Below, piece by piece: positions 51,394 through 64,000 of a DNA stretch of 64,000 bases; the first letter of the stretch is position 1; the number at the start of each line of letters is the position of its first letter. Source of the DNA: CALMZY01 sp052033915 (GTDB taxonomy: Bacteria; Verrucomicrobiota; Kiritimatiellia; CAIQIC01; JAGNIJ01); assembly GCA_052033915.1 (NCBI GenBank), contig JBPOJF010000013.1:1-64000 (forward strand). The letters are read 5' to 3'. Both the position numbers and the translations under genes were made by a program. The notes below the pieces were generated by a model. It saw only the letters and a program-made list of their open reading frames with translations. It was not told the DNA's origin and made no database searches.

Positions 51394-51963
51394 TCACCCC
51401 TTGCTGACGCGGTCGAAGTACTTGCCGGTGCGGGTGTCGATGCGGATCGTGTCGCCCTGGTTGATGAACAGGGGCACGCCGACTTCGTATCCGTTCTCCA
51501 GCTTCGCGGGCTTCAGAACGTTGGTCGCCGTGTCTCCGCGCGCGCCGGGCTCCGTCTCGGCAATGACCTTTTCGACGTAACTCGGGAGCGACACGTTGAT
51601 GGCCTTGCCGTTGTGGAACAGGATGGAAACGTTCAGATCCTCGGTCAGGAAATACTTCTGGTCGCCGATCACCTCGGCGGGGATGGTCATCTGCTCGTAG
51701 GTGTCGGGATCCATGAAAACAAAATGGTCGCCTTCGGGATACGAGTAATGCAGTTCGCGCTCCTCCATATCCGGCTTGTCGATATGATCCACTTCCCGGA
51801 ACGTCTTGTCGATCGTGTTGCCGGACAACAGGTTCTTGATGCGACACTTGTACATGCCCTGCCCCTTGCCGGGCTTCACAAACTGGAACTCGACGATTTC
51901 GAAAGGAACCTTGTCCAATTCGATCTTCAAACCTTTTCGCAGATCAGACGCGCTGTATGACAT
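51394..51963 (-). CDS. efp: Translation elongation factor P
   Basis: A 189-residue protein that helps ribosomes through polyproline stretches. The N-terminal KOW domain carries the modified Lys in KPGKGQG (Lys33), which matches EpmA-type lysylation; OB domains follow with VDHIDKPDMEERELHYSY. Upstream of epmA on the same strand. GGGAAG site precedes the ATG. Confidence 0.96.
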   Translation of the reverse strand: MSYSASDLRKGLKIELDKVPFEIVEFQFVKPGKGQGMYKCRIKNLLSGNTIDKTFREVDHIDKPDMEERELHYSYPEGDHFVFMDPDTYEQMTIPAEVIGDQKYFLTEDLNVSILFHNGKAINVSLPSYVEKVIAETEPGARGDTATNVLKPAKLENGYEVGVPLFINQGDTIRIDTRTGKYFDRVSKG

Positions 51964-52031
51964 GACACTTCCCTCGCTGTTTCAAATTGCCTCCGGCTTT
52001 TTCAGTGGCTGGCAGGGCGCATACTATGACC

Positions 52032-52061
52032 GCTTTTTCCGGTTTTTGCCAATCCTTTTTT
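52032..52061. repeat. Degenerate copy of the TTTTTCCGG-TTTTTCCAATCC repeat
   Basis: CTTTTTCCGG then TTTTTGCCAATCC then a T-run; this matches the linker and second half of the elements at 25267 and 40786 but has lost the right-hand palindrome arm. Confidence 0.45.
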
Positions 52062-52200
52062 CTGCGACAAAATGTCCCTTGCAAACCCAATAAAACGGTT
52101 GACATTTTGGCAAGGAAAATATCGTGTGACGCGGACGGCCAAAAGACATAAACCCATTGATTTATCTAGCAAAAAATCGTGTTCATTTGCGTTTAACTAT

Positions 52201-52230
52201 TTGCGAAACAGGGGCTTCTTCTGGTACATT
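52201..52230 (+). promoter_or_regulatory. Possible gyrB promoter
   Basis: TTGCGA (52201-52206) and TACATT (52225-52230) are 18 bp apart, with an extended TGG before the -10. A GGAAGG ribosome-binding site follows at 52245-52250. Confidence 0.45.
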
Positions 52231-52260
52231 TTCATGCACAATTGGGAAGGTTGATTACTC

Positions 52261-54822
<2,562 letters not shown>

Positions 54823-54831
54823 GGATCCGCC

Positions 54832-57315
<2,484 letters not shown>

Positions 57316-57330
57316 AAGCCGGCAGAGGAA

Positions 57331-57810
57331 CTACGGGTTCGGTTTGCGGGGCTTGACCCTGATGGGCAACTGCGGATCCGATTCGGGGGCATTGACCTCC
57401 ACGATGGGGTCCGACAACGTCGGTTGTTCCAGCCCGCCCACGATCTCCTGGAGAATGGTGCTGTAGCCCTTGCCTTGGGCCATCTCTTCTTCCATTTCCT
57501 GCAACGCCACGCCGGCGCTCTTGTTCGGGTCCTGCTCGAACGAGAAGAGAATGCCCCCCACCCGGATCCGGTCGCCGGACTTGAGCTTGGCCACGTCCAC
57601 GCGCTGATCGTTCACAAAAGTGCCGTTGCGGGACTTCAAGTCCTTCACGTAGAACTCGCTATCCCAGAGGCGAATGCCGCAATGAATACGGGATGCCCTC
57701 TCGTCAAGAATCACCACATCCGCCTCGGGACTGCGCCCAATGGTGATGGGACGTTCGCTCAGCTCGAACTCCATCTGGGTTCCGTCCTTCTTGGTGTATT
57801 TCAATCGCAT
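57331..57810 (-). CDS. FHA-domain protein
   Basis: A 159-residue soluble protein. FHA domain in the first 95 residues (ITIGRSPEADVVILDERASRIHCGI, LKSRNGTFVNDQRV). A short acidic helix and a tail follow without membrane segments. It probably binds phosphothreonine made by a Ser/Thr kinase; two FHA genes and one kinase in the window suggest a signalling set. Last gene of the minus-strand series behind the sugar nucleotide gene; strong AGGGGGG site. Confidence 0.85.
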   Translation of the reverse strand: MRLKYTKKDGTQMEFELSERPITIGRSPEADVVILDERASRIHCGIRLWDSEFYVKDLKSRNGTFVNDQRVDVAKLKSGDRIRVGGILFSFEQDPNKSAGVALQEMEEEMAQGKGYSTILQEIVGGLEQPTLSDPIVEVNAPESDPQLPIRVKPRKPNP

Positions 57811-57869
57811 GGCGCGCCCCCCTGCTTTATGGTCTCATGATAGGCAAGGCTCGCCGGGGTGGCAAGAGC

Positions 57870-58835
57870 CTAAACGTGACCCTTGTCGATCAAGGCACGG
57901 AAGTACTCGATGGTCAGCGCAAGCCCCTTTTCGAGGTCCATTTTCGGTTCCCAGTTCAGTAACGACTTGGCCTTGCTGATGTTAGGCTGGCGGATCTTCG
58001 GATCGTCCACCGGCAGGGGTTTGTGAACGATGGTCGATTGGCTGCCGCAAAGGTCCCGGATTTTCTCGGCAAATTCCAGCACGCTCATCTCGCGCGGATT
58101 CCCGATATTGACCGGATCGTGGCCCTCGCTCATCGCGAGCCGATAAATACCCTCGATCAAATCCGACACGTAGCAGAAGCTTCTCGTCTGCTTGCCGTCG
58201 CCAAACACGGTCATCGGCTCCCCTTTAAGGGCCTGGGCGATGAACGCGGGAACCACGCGCCCGTCGTTGGGCCGCATCCGGGGCCCGTATGTGTTGAAAA
58301 TGCGCACGATCTTGGTGTCCACTCCATGTACCCGGTGGTACGCCATCGTCATCGCTTCCGCGAAACGCTTGGCCTCATCGTACACCCCGCGCGGCCCGAT
58401 CGGATTGACGTTGCCCCAGTACGTCTCGGGCTGTGGATGCACGAGCGGATCGCCGTACACCTCCGACGTGGAGGCCAGAAGGAATCGGGCTTTCTTGGCC
58501 CGCGCGAGGCCGAGAGCCTTGTGCGTACCCAGCGCGCCAACCTTCAACGTCTGGATCGGCAGTTCCAGGTAGTCAATTGGGCTGGCGGGCGATGCAAAAT
58601 GGAAGATGACATCGACGGACCCGGGCAGGTAGATGAACTCCGTCACATCATGCTTGATGAACTTGAAGTTCGGCTTGCCGGCAAGGTGCTCGATGTTGGC
58701 CAGATTCCCGGTGATCAGGTTGTCCAGACAGATCACCTGATGCCCTTGGGCAAGCAGGTAATCGCAAAGGTGGGAGCCGAGGAACCCGGCGCCCCCGGTC
58801 ACCACGGCAACAGGTTGGGGATTCTTCTGGGTCAT
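57870..58835 (-). CDS. uxs: UDP-glucuronate decarboxylase / NAD-dependent sugar epimerase
   Basis: A 321-residue extended SDR enzyme. NAD-binding GGAGFLGSHLCDYL; catalytic Tyr and Lys in YDEAKR with Ser/Thr in ASTSEVYGDP; RPNDGRVVPAFI, and the C-terminal WEPKMDLEKGL. Best match is UXS, which makes UDP-xylose from UDP-glucuronate for polysaccharides. It lies between FHA and the exosortase genes, fitting a surface-glycan and PEP-CTERM locus. Confidence 0.9.
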   Translation of the reverse strand: MTQKNPQPVAVVTGGAGFLGSHLCDYLLAQGHQVICLDNLITGNLANIEHLAGKPNFKFIKHDVTEFIYLPGSVDVIFHFASPASPIDYLELPIQTLKVGALGTHKALGLARAKKARFLLASTSEVYGDPLVHPQPETYWGNVNPIGPRGVYDEAKRFAEAMTMAYHRVHGVDTKIVRIFNTYGPRMRPNDGRVVPAFIAQALKGEPMTVFGDGKQTRSFCYVSDLIEGIYRLAMSEGHDPVNIGNPREMSVLEFAEKIRDLCGSQSTIVHKPLPVDDPKIRQPNISKAKSLLNWEPKMDLEKGLALTIEYFRALIDKGHV

Positions 58836-58944
58836 AAAATCCTCTCCGGAACGACCGCGTCAGACCATGGCAAAGTCATCCCATTCTGTACAGTTCAAAC
58901 TGGGGTCTTAGAATCCCGTGGATGCACAAGACGGCGAGCCGGGG

Positions 58945-59697
58945 CTAGTTCATCTGGATTTTGGGATAGAGATCGTGAACGAAGGAAACCATCTCGTTCT
59001 GATAGTCATCCGAATCCGGATCCCGGCTTCCCGAGATCGCGATATAGGCCCATCGGTGGGACACATTATGAAAGATGCGGTCCGTGGCCATCCAGACCAT
59101 TCGCCGGACGTGCGACGGAGTCTCCCGCCCCTTGCCGACAAACCAGTACGCGTAGTAGGAGACGTATTCCCGCGACTGCCCCTCCGCAACCTTGTAGCGG
59201 CGCAGGAGATCCAACACCATCACGTCGAGGGGCTTCCGGCCGTCCAAGGGCACGGGAACCGTCAGGCTCCGGACAATTTCATGCCCCTGGCCGACAAGAC
59301 ACATCTGCGGCCTGTGAATACTGCTCCGTTCCTTGCCGCTGAGGACGATGGAAACGAAAATCACCCGGCCTTCCGGAGAAACATATTTCTTTTTTACCAG
59401 CCCCGTGTCCGCGGGAAGAATGTCCTTTTCCGCCTTGCTCATCCTGTCCAATTCCCCTCCGCAGTCGGGACAGAACCGGGCCCCCTTGATCTGGCCTTCC
59501 ACAAACTCCTTCTGGCAGACGGAATTCAGACAGTACAGGATTTCCTCGCCATGCCACTTGCCGACTTGCGCCGGCAAAAGCATCCTGACTCCGGCTTCAT
59601 CGGTCACCTTGATGTCCACCGAAAAGGCCAGCAGCAAAGACGTCGCCGCCATCAGACCGATCACGACGAAGTAGGGCTTAAGAGATTTTGTTTCCAT
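58945..59697 (-). CDS. Exosortase-associated EpsI-like protein with an inserted four-cysteine module
   Basis: A 250-residue protein. One N-terminal helix (PYFVVIGLMAATSLLLAFSVDI), then the EpsI-type domain with LPAQVGKWHGEE, the RSSIHRPQMCLVGQGHEI signature (family H.PxxCL pattern), and VSYYAYWFVGKG. Unusual: Cys56, Cys61, Cys76 and Cys79 (CLNSVC...CPDCG) form a zinc-ribbon-like insert absent from the EpsI I know. Probably works with the exosortase whose gene overlaps its start. ATG at 59697 was chosen; a GTG at 59706 is possible. Confidence 0.82.
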   Translation of the reverse strand: METKSLKPYFVVIGLMAATSLLLAFSVDIKVTDEAGVRMLLPAQVGKWHGEEILYCLNSVCQKEFVEGQIKGARFCPDCGGELDRMSKAEKDILPADTGLVKKKYVSPEGRVIFVSIVLSGKERSSIHRPQMCLVGQGHEIVRSLTVPVPLDGRKPLDVMVLDLLRRYKVAEGQSREYVSYYAYWFVGKGRETPSHVRRMVWMATDRIFHNVSHRWAYIAISGSRDPDSDDYQNEMVSFVHDLYPKIQMN

Positions 59698-60647
59698 TGA
59701 TTCCACACGTGCCGATAATCCAGGTTCAAAAGGCTCCCGATTCCCACCATCAATCCAATGGCCACCGGGAAGAAGATGTACCCCGAATAGTCATGGTAGA
59801 GACCCGTCGCCACTTTCTGCCCGAAGGCCTCGGCCACCAGGGCGATGGTTACAATTCTCGAGATATTGCCGATAATCGCCAGGGGGATTGAGGACAGGAA
59901 GAGTACCCATTTCTTCACAAGCGTCTTCTGCGTCACAAACGCATACACCGCGGACAAGGCCGTCATCGCCAACAGGGAACGGATGCCGCTGCACGGATCC
60001 GCCACGTCGAAGTTGAAGCCGCCCGCGGCCGTCGAGTAGATCGCCGAGCCGGACCGCGCCGCTTCAATCCCCAGCCCGTTCAGCACGGCTGTGGAAACAA
60101 TGGTCGAGAAAATGCGCAGCGGAAATGTCAGGCTGTCGAGGAAGTTCAAGGGAATGCAGAAGATCAGATACGCGCAGGGAAACATCAGCAGCTTGGCCAG
60201 TTCCCAGCCGTAGAAGTAGAACGGCACGCCCCAAAACAGCATGAGAAGGCTGAACAGGGATACGCGGGGCTGCTGGCTTTTCACACCCATCCAATGCAAC
60301 ATCAGCGCGATCACAACAACGGCCAACCCCATCCGGCTCACGGCTTTCGGCGTCTCCGCGATTTCCTTCCGCTTCCACCACAGGACACCGATCGACACGA
60401 GGGGGATCAGGACCCCGTGGGAGTAGTCCAGTCCGCCAAAGGCCGCCGGATCTCGCCAGCGCGACAACATCCACTCGATGACCGAACGCCCATAGACGCT
60501 GATGTCCTCTGTATTGCCTTGGAGATGAAAAAGAACGAAAGCCAGCCCTACCATGACGGAGACCAGGCCGATCCGGATCAGATCCTGAGTCTCCAGCGCG
60601 GCAAGCCGCCAGCGTTCGCTCCATATTTGACTGTCCACAGAATCCAC
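59661..60647 (-). CDS. Exosortase (PEP-CTERM protein-sorting transpeptidase)
   Basis: A 328-residue polytopic membrane enzyme with about eight helices. The catalytic triad is visible: Cys219 in DPCSGIRSL, Arg264 in GNISRI and His285 in HDYSGY. Exosortases cleave PEP-CTERM proteins and transfer them; the targets include the two genes at 127-2340. It overlaps the EpsI start by 37 bp and lies downstream of the HAD phosphatase gene. Confidence 0.93.
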   Translation of the reverse strand: MDSVDSQIWSERWRLAALETQDLIRIGLVSVMVGLAFVLFHLQGNTEDISVYGRSVIEWMLSRWRDPAAFGGLDYSHGVLIPLVSIGVLWWKRKEIAETPKAVSRMGLAVVVIALMLHWMGVKSQQPRVSLFSLLMLFWGVPFYFYGWELAKLLMFPCAYLIFCIPLNFLDSLTFPLRIFSTIVSTAVLNGLGIEAARSGSAIYSTAAGGFNFDVADPCSGIRSLLAMTALSAVYAFVTQKTLVKKWVLFLSSIPLAIIGNISRIVTIALVAEAFGQKVATGLYHDYSGYIFFPVAIGLMVGIGSLLNLDYRHVWNQWKQNLLSPTSS

Positions 60648-60696
60648 GGGCTAAAAACCTAACACAGGGAGGGGGGCGGGTCAAACGAGGGGGGCC

Positions 60697-61221
60697 CTAC
60701 AAATGTTCGCGCAGGAAGGCGGGGAGTTCGCGCATGGAGGCCAGTTCGTAGTCCGCTTCGGACAATCCGCTCTTGGACCCCACAAAGACGGTTCTACATC
60801 CCGCGCGCCGGCCCGCTTCGACATCTTTTCTGTTGTCGCCGATCATCCAGGACCGTTTCAGATCCAGAGCGTGCTTCCGGGCCGCTTCCAACAACATCCC
60901 GGGATTCGGTTTGCGGCGGGGCGAATTCTCGTCCGTGTCCGTGCAGACGAAGATGTCACGCACCCCCTGTTGTTGTCGGTCCAGCTCCTTCACCAGATTG
61001 TCATGGATTTCCGTCAGATCGGCCTCCGTCATCCGGCCGGTCCCCACCCCTTTCTGGTTCGTCACAATGACCGCCTCGTAGCCCTTCTCTCTCACAACCC
61101 GAAGCGCCTCGACAAATTCCGGCTGAAGGTGGAAATCAGCCCAGCGCTCCACGTAGCGAGTCTGCACGGGGGCCCGGTTTACAATTCCATCACGGTCGAA
61201 GAACACGCACGGGGTAGACAT
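60697..61221 (-). CDS. HAD-IIIA phosphatase (GmhB / HisB-N-like)
   Basis: A 174-residue phosphatase. Motif I is FFDRDGIVNR, motif II VTNQKGVG, a zinc-free RRKPNPGMLLEAA motif III, and WMIGDNRKDVEAG motif IV. Closest family is D-glycero-D-manno-heptose-1,7-bisphosphate 7-phosphatase or histidinol-phosphatase; the lack of His-biosynthesis neighbours favours a sugar-phosphate role. AAGGAG site; 18 bp downstream of the TIGR03790-like gene. Confidence 0.82.
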   Translation of the reverse strand: MSTPCVFFDRDGIVNRAPVQTRYVERWADFHLQPEFVEALRVVREKGYEAVIVTNQKGVGTGRMTEADLTEIHDNLVKELDRQQQGVRDIFVCTDTDENSPRRKPNPGMLLEAARKHALDLKRSWMIGDNRKDVEAGRRAGCRTVFVGSKSGLSEADYELASMRELPAFLREHL

Positions 61222-61239
61222 GGAAACTCCTTTTCGTCG

Positions 61240-63984
61240 TCAGGGGCGATGAGCCCGCACGCGGTAGAACCGATGGTCATTCGTCGGAACCGGCATCACC
61301 GAACCGTCGTCCAGTTGGGTGGTGACGCCCGACCCGCCCCACAACCAATTGGAACTATCGAGCCACAGACCCTTCATCAGCGAACCGTTATTGTAGTGAA
61401 TGCGGTACTGTCGCGCAGTGCTGGAGACAAACTCCAGCCGGATGACGCCATCCGCCCCGTCCACGCAGTTCACGGTGAAGCGGCTGGCTGCGTTGGTCGG
61501 CTGCGTATCCGCCATGTATTCGTTGCGATTGGAGGCCTGATCGGCGTCCGGATCATCGGCTCCGGTGTAGTGGGTGATGCTCCCGAAGTTCCGCACTTCC
61601 CAATCGTCGTCAAGCCCGTCGAAGTCGTAGTCGGGAAGGATGGTCACGGTCACGATCGAGCTTAACACCGCATCGCCATTAGCCGCGACGGCCTCGGCTT
61701 GAAGATCGAGACGTCCGACCCCGTAGTTCGTGGTCTCCAGGGAGAATGCGAACGGCGCGGAACCCGTTACGGCAACCTGCTTGCCCTCGGCGTAAAAGGT
61801 CACGGCTGTCACGGGAGCGTCCGCACTCGCGTACCCCTGCGCGGTAACCGTCTCACCGAGAAGAACTGTGGAACCGCTGACAGGATTTGTGATCATGCAG
61901 ACGGCTTCATTGTTTTCGACGATGAACGGGACCGTTGTTCTTCCCTGGGTTCGCACGGCAGATCCCTCGTACGCGACAGCGGTCAGCACATGAGGCCCGT
62001 CAGAGAGGTTCGTGGTCGTCAAGTCAAACGCCCCCGTCAGATTCGTGAGGCCTTGGGCAAGGAATACCGCGCCGCGGGCCGTAAGCACATCGGCATTATC
62101 ATTCAGGTTATCCGTGAACGTCACATGGGTGTCCAAGCCCGACCCGAAGACAGCTCGCGTGACACGATAATCGACCTTGATGTTGTATCCTTCGGGACCC
62201 GGACACCGCGCCTGGAGTGAAGCCTGTTCGCGGGAAGGCGACCCGCGCTGTTCGTGATACAACGCCGCAACCCCATTCGTGGCCTGCAGGGCCGCATTGG
62301 AATTGATGACACCCATGAGTTGATCAAGCAGATGGGCGCAACTCTGGCCCGCCTTCGCAACCACCCGATTCGTCACCACCACCCCATTCGTGAGCGTTAC
62401 CGTACAAGTCACCACGTCGCCAGGGTTCGGCGTGCCCGCCAGCGCGATGAACTCGCGGGCCGGATATATGCTCTCCATGAGATGGGGCCCAGCCGCATAC
62501 CCCCAAGCCGTCAAAACCATGGCCATCCCCTGCCCGCTGCTCGCCGCGTACGCCGTTGCCGCACCCGCTGCGCCGAAATTCGTGCGGACCAACAGGATTG
62601 CATCTCCTCTCGCGGATGCGCGAACAGTTGTGTTACTTGAGTTGACGGCATTTGCCAGCCCTTCGGCTGCGGAATACAGCGTATCTCCGGATACGACCTG
62701 GTAGGAGCACGTTACACTGTCCACAGAGAGATAAAGAACATTGCCCGCCGCCAACGGCGCACAGGTCAGCGTCCGCAGAAACCGATTGTCGATAAATACA
62801 TCGATCCGCTCGACGGGCCGAGCCACGGACGACGCCTCAGCCGTGATCGCGATGCTGACCGTACTGGTGACCACTGAGTTCGACTGAAGTCCCGAGACCA
62901 GAACATTCGGCTTCGCCGCGTACGGACTGCACAGGGGATCGCCCACCACGACCCCCTGATACGGATTCTGCACGGCCATGTAGAAGCTCTCCGCCAGGTT
63001 GAATCCCCGGGCATACCAATAATGAAGACGGGCGGCGGGGAACTTGTTGGTATATGCACATGGCTCCACCACAGTGCCGTAAGAACCCACGGGACCCCAG
63101 TTGAGCCAATTCAGAATCGTCATCTGACTGCTTATTGGATCCAGCAAGTATCCGCCATACGAGGTCAGGTGATTGCCGAGTGCGCCCGGAAGAAAGTGGT
63201 TCTGATCCAGGTATGATACCCAGGTGCAACCGATCATATAGCCAAGGATATTAGTCTGGTTGATCATCGAATCGGAATCCACCATCGAGCACTTCTGCGG
63301 AGACCCGAGAACACGACTATCGAAATCGACATCCTCATATTGATACCATTGGATATTGCGGGCGTTGTCCGAGGAACGAGCAAGAAACACAGTTCCCGTT
63401 GGGCTCGTTTCGTCTGACGCAACGCTCCGGTCAATAGCGCATTTCGCCGCCGGAAACGTCCAGCCGTTGAGTATCGTACTCAAGTAGAAGAGATGGCCAC
63501 CCGGCGCGTCGCTGTGCGCGAATGCGCGTTCTGCGTTGAAATACTCGCTGTCGCTGTTCGGAGCCAGCTCGCAGCCGGACACGAACGCATCCGGAGAACT
63601 CTTGAACCCATAGAACATCGCCGCCGTGAGGCCGCAGTGCCGTCGATTCGTATAGGGCCCGCTGTAAATGCGGTAGGGAATTCCACGGGAGAAAACCACG
63701 TAGTCGATCTGGTTGCTCAAGCCCGACGAAGCAATGTAGTCCAGGATCGGCTTGCGAATTTCGTTGGTAAACCCGGCTGTATCGAGGCTGTAGTTGGTCG
63801 ATGTCCTGATATGAAAAATATTCGCGGGAGGAATCGCGCGCCGTTCCCGGTAATACTGTCCGAGTTCCAGGGATTCCAAGCTGTTGTCGTTCACCACCAC
63901 GAGGACGTTCTGAGGACCGCCGCCCGCCTTCGCTGAAACGGCGCCCACAAACAACAGGGCCAGACTGAATCGGATGAATCGCAT
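61240..63984 (-). CDS. TIGR03790-family secreted protein
   Basis: A 914-residue secreted protein (signal peptide MRFIRFSLALLFVGAVSAKAG). The first half matches the TIGR03790 type (VLVVVNDNSLESLELGQYYRERRAIPPANIFHIRTS, YVVFSRGIPYRI), a family that occurs only with PEP-CTERM systems. Ig-like and beta repeats follow, and the tail has VRLEFVSSTARQYRIHY and HRFYRVRAHRP without a PEP-CTERM signal. Probably a surface component or sorting accessory. Encoded first in the exosortase series; the ATG at 63984 starts the signal peptide. Confidence 0.88.
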   Translation of the reverse strand: MRFIRFSLALLFVGAVSAKAGGGPQNVLVVVNDNSLESLELGQYYRERRAIPPANIFHIRTSTNYSLDTAGFTNEIRKPILDYIASSGLSNQIDYVVFSRGIPYRIYSGPYTNRRHCGLTAAMFYGFKSSPDAFVSGCELAPNSDSEYFNAERAFAHSDAPGGHLFYLSTILNGWTFPAAKCAIDRSVASDETSPTGTVFLARSSDNARNIQWYQYEDVDFDSRVLGSPQKCSMVDSDSMINQTNILGYMIGCTWVSYLDQNHFLPGALGNHLTSYGGYLLDPISSQMTILNWLNWGPVGSYGTVVEPCAYTNKFPAARLHYWYARGFNLAESFYMAVQNPYQGVVVGDPLCSPYAAKPNVLVSGLQSNSVVTSTVSIAITAEASSVARPVERIDVFIDNRFLRTLTCAPLAAGNVLYLSVDSVTCSYQVVSGDTLYSAAEGLANAVNSSNTTVRASARGDAILLVRTNFGAAGAATAYAASSGQGMAMVLTAWGYAAGPHLMESIYPAREFIALAGTPNPGDVVTCTVTLTNGVVVTNRVVAKAGQSCAHLLDQLMGVINSNAALQATNGVAALYHEQRGSPSREQASLQARCPGPEGYNIKVDYRVTRAVFGSGLDTHVTFTDNLNDNADVLTARGAVFLAQGLTNLTGAFDLTTTNLSDGPHVLTAVAYEGSAVRTQGRTTVPFIVENNEAVCMITNPVSGSTVLLGETVTAQGYASADAPVTAVTFYAEGKQVAVTGSAPFAFSLETTNYGVGRLDLQAEAVAANGDAVLSSIVTVTILPDYDFDGLDDDWEVRNFGSITHYTGADDPDADQASNRNEYMADTQPTNAASRFTVNCVDGADGVIRLEFVSSTARQYRIHYNNGSLMKGLWLDSSNWLWGGSGVTTQLDDGSVMPVPTNDHRFYRVRAHRP

Positions 63985-64000
63985 CACGCCGACCAAGTTC

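Larger units (their letters stand above)
51964..52260. other. Divergent intergenic region between efp and gyrB
   Basis: About 297 bp, AT-rich relative to the window. It holds the efp 5' region, a degenerate palindromic repeat (52032-52061), TTGACA at 52099 without a good partner, and the gyrB promoter. Confidence 0.6.

Noticed and set aside
52099..52125. TTGACA upstream of gyrB
   Set aside because: No acceptable -10 hexamer at 16-18 bp.

Overview
This is a GC-rich (about 60% by eye), tightly packed bacterial chromosome segment. It has about 64 intact genes, no tRNA or rRNA, no transposase and no CRISPR array. Gene content points to the PVC superphylum, most likely Verrucomicrobiota or Kiritimatiellota. 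The basis is PEP-CTERM proteins with a matching exosortase/EpsI locus and a TIGR03790-type protein, a DUF1573-rhodanese-MauE cassette, LemA/HtpX, and several hairpin-forming intergenic repeats. The assignment is inference; no marker RNA is present.

Layout. 1-2340: two tandem SUMF1-like PEP-CTERM proteins, each coupled to the 3' end of an upstream gene that is whole nowhere in the window. 2577-7455: zinc-ribbon protein, LemA, HtpX, dihydroorotase, FHA protein and prepilin-like protein. 7477-14541: glycosyltransferase, small conserved protein, lipoproteins, TPR proteins, TatA and an endonuclease III relative. 14663-19793: beta-CASP nuclease and Era, then a TPP riboswitch leading into a HypE/PurM-like gene, then a TPR membrane protein. 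19801-27982: thioredoxin-like protein, IlvC, RsmI, a STAS/SpoIIE pair, GrpE-DnaJ and RsmE. 28074-34191: a sugar ABC importer without its own ATPase plus a GH3 enzyme, behind a LacI/cre-like operator. 34264-40799: exonuclease III, a Ser/Thr kinase, the DUF1573 cassette and an M28 peptidase. 40854-46922: potABCD, a Ste24-like protease and ParB. 47222-57315: PEP carboxykinase, a secretin-like protein, EpmA with EF-P, and gyrB-gyrA. 57331-63984: a minus-strand exosortase locus (TIGR03790-like protein, HAD phosphatase, exosortase, EpsI, UDP-glucuronate decarboxylase, FHA).

How parts fit. The PEP-CTERM proteins at the left edge are plausible substrates of the exosortase at the right edge. PotA-D form a complete polyamine importer. 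EpmA probably modifies the adjacent EF-P. GrpE-DnaJ is a chaperone operon, and the STAS protein and SpoIIE-type phosphatase look like half of a partner-switching module. Many genes are joined by ATGA, GTGA or TAATG overlaps.

Most notable items: (1) a well-formed TPP riboswitch in front of a HypE-like ATP-binding protein not normally tied to thiamine; (2) poly-G tracts (11 and 8 G) in the two PEP-CTERM genes, placed so that slippage would remove the sorting signal; (3) four families of palindromic intergenic repeats, some of which supply start codons or terminal residues to genes; (4) an EpsI-like protein with a four-cysteine insert; (5) a C39-like lipoprotein that has lost its catalytic cysteine.
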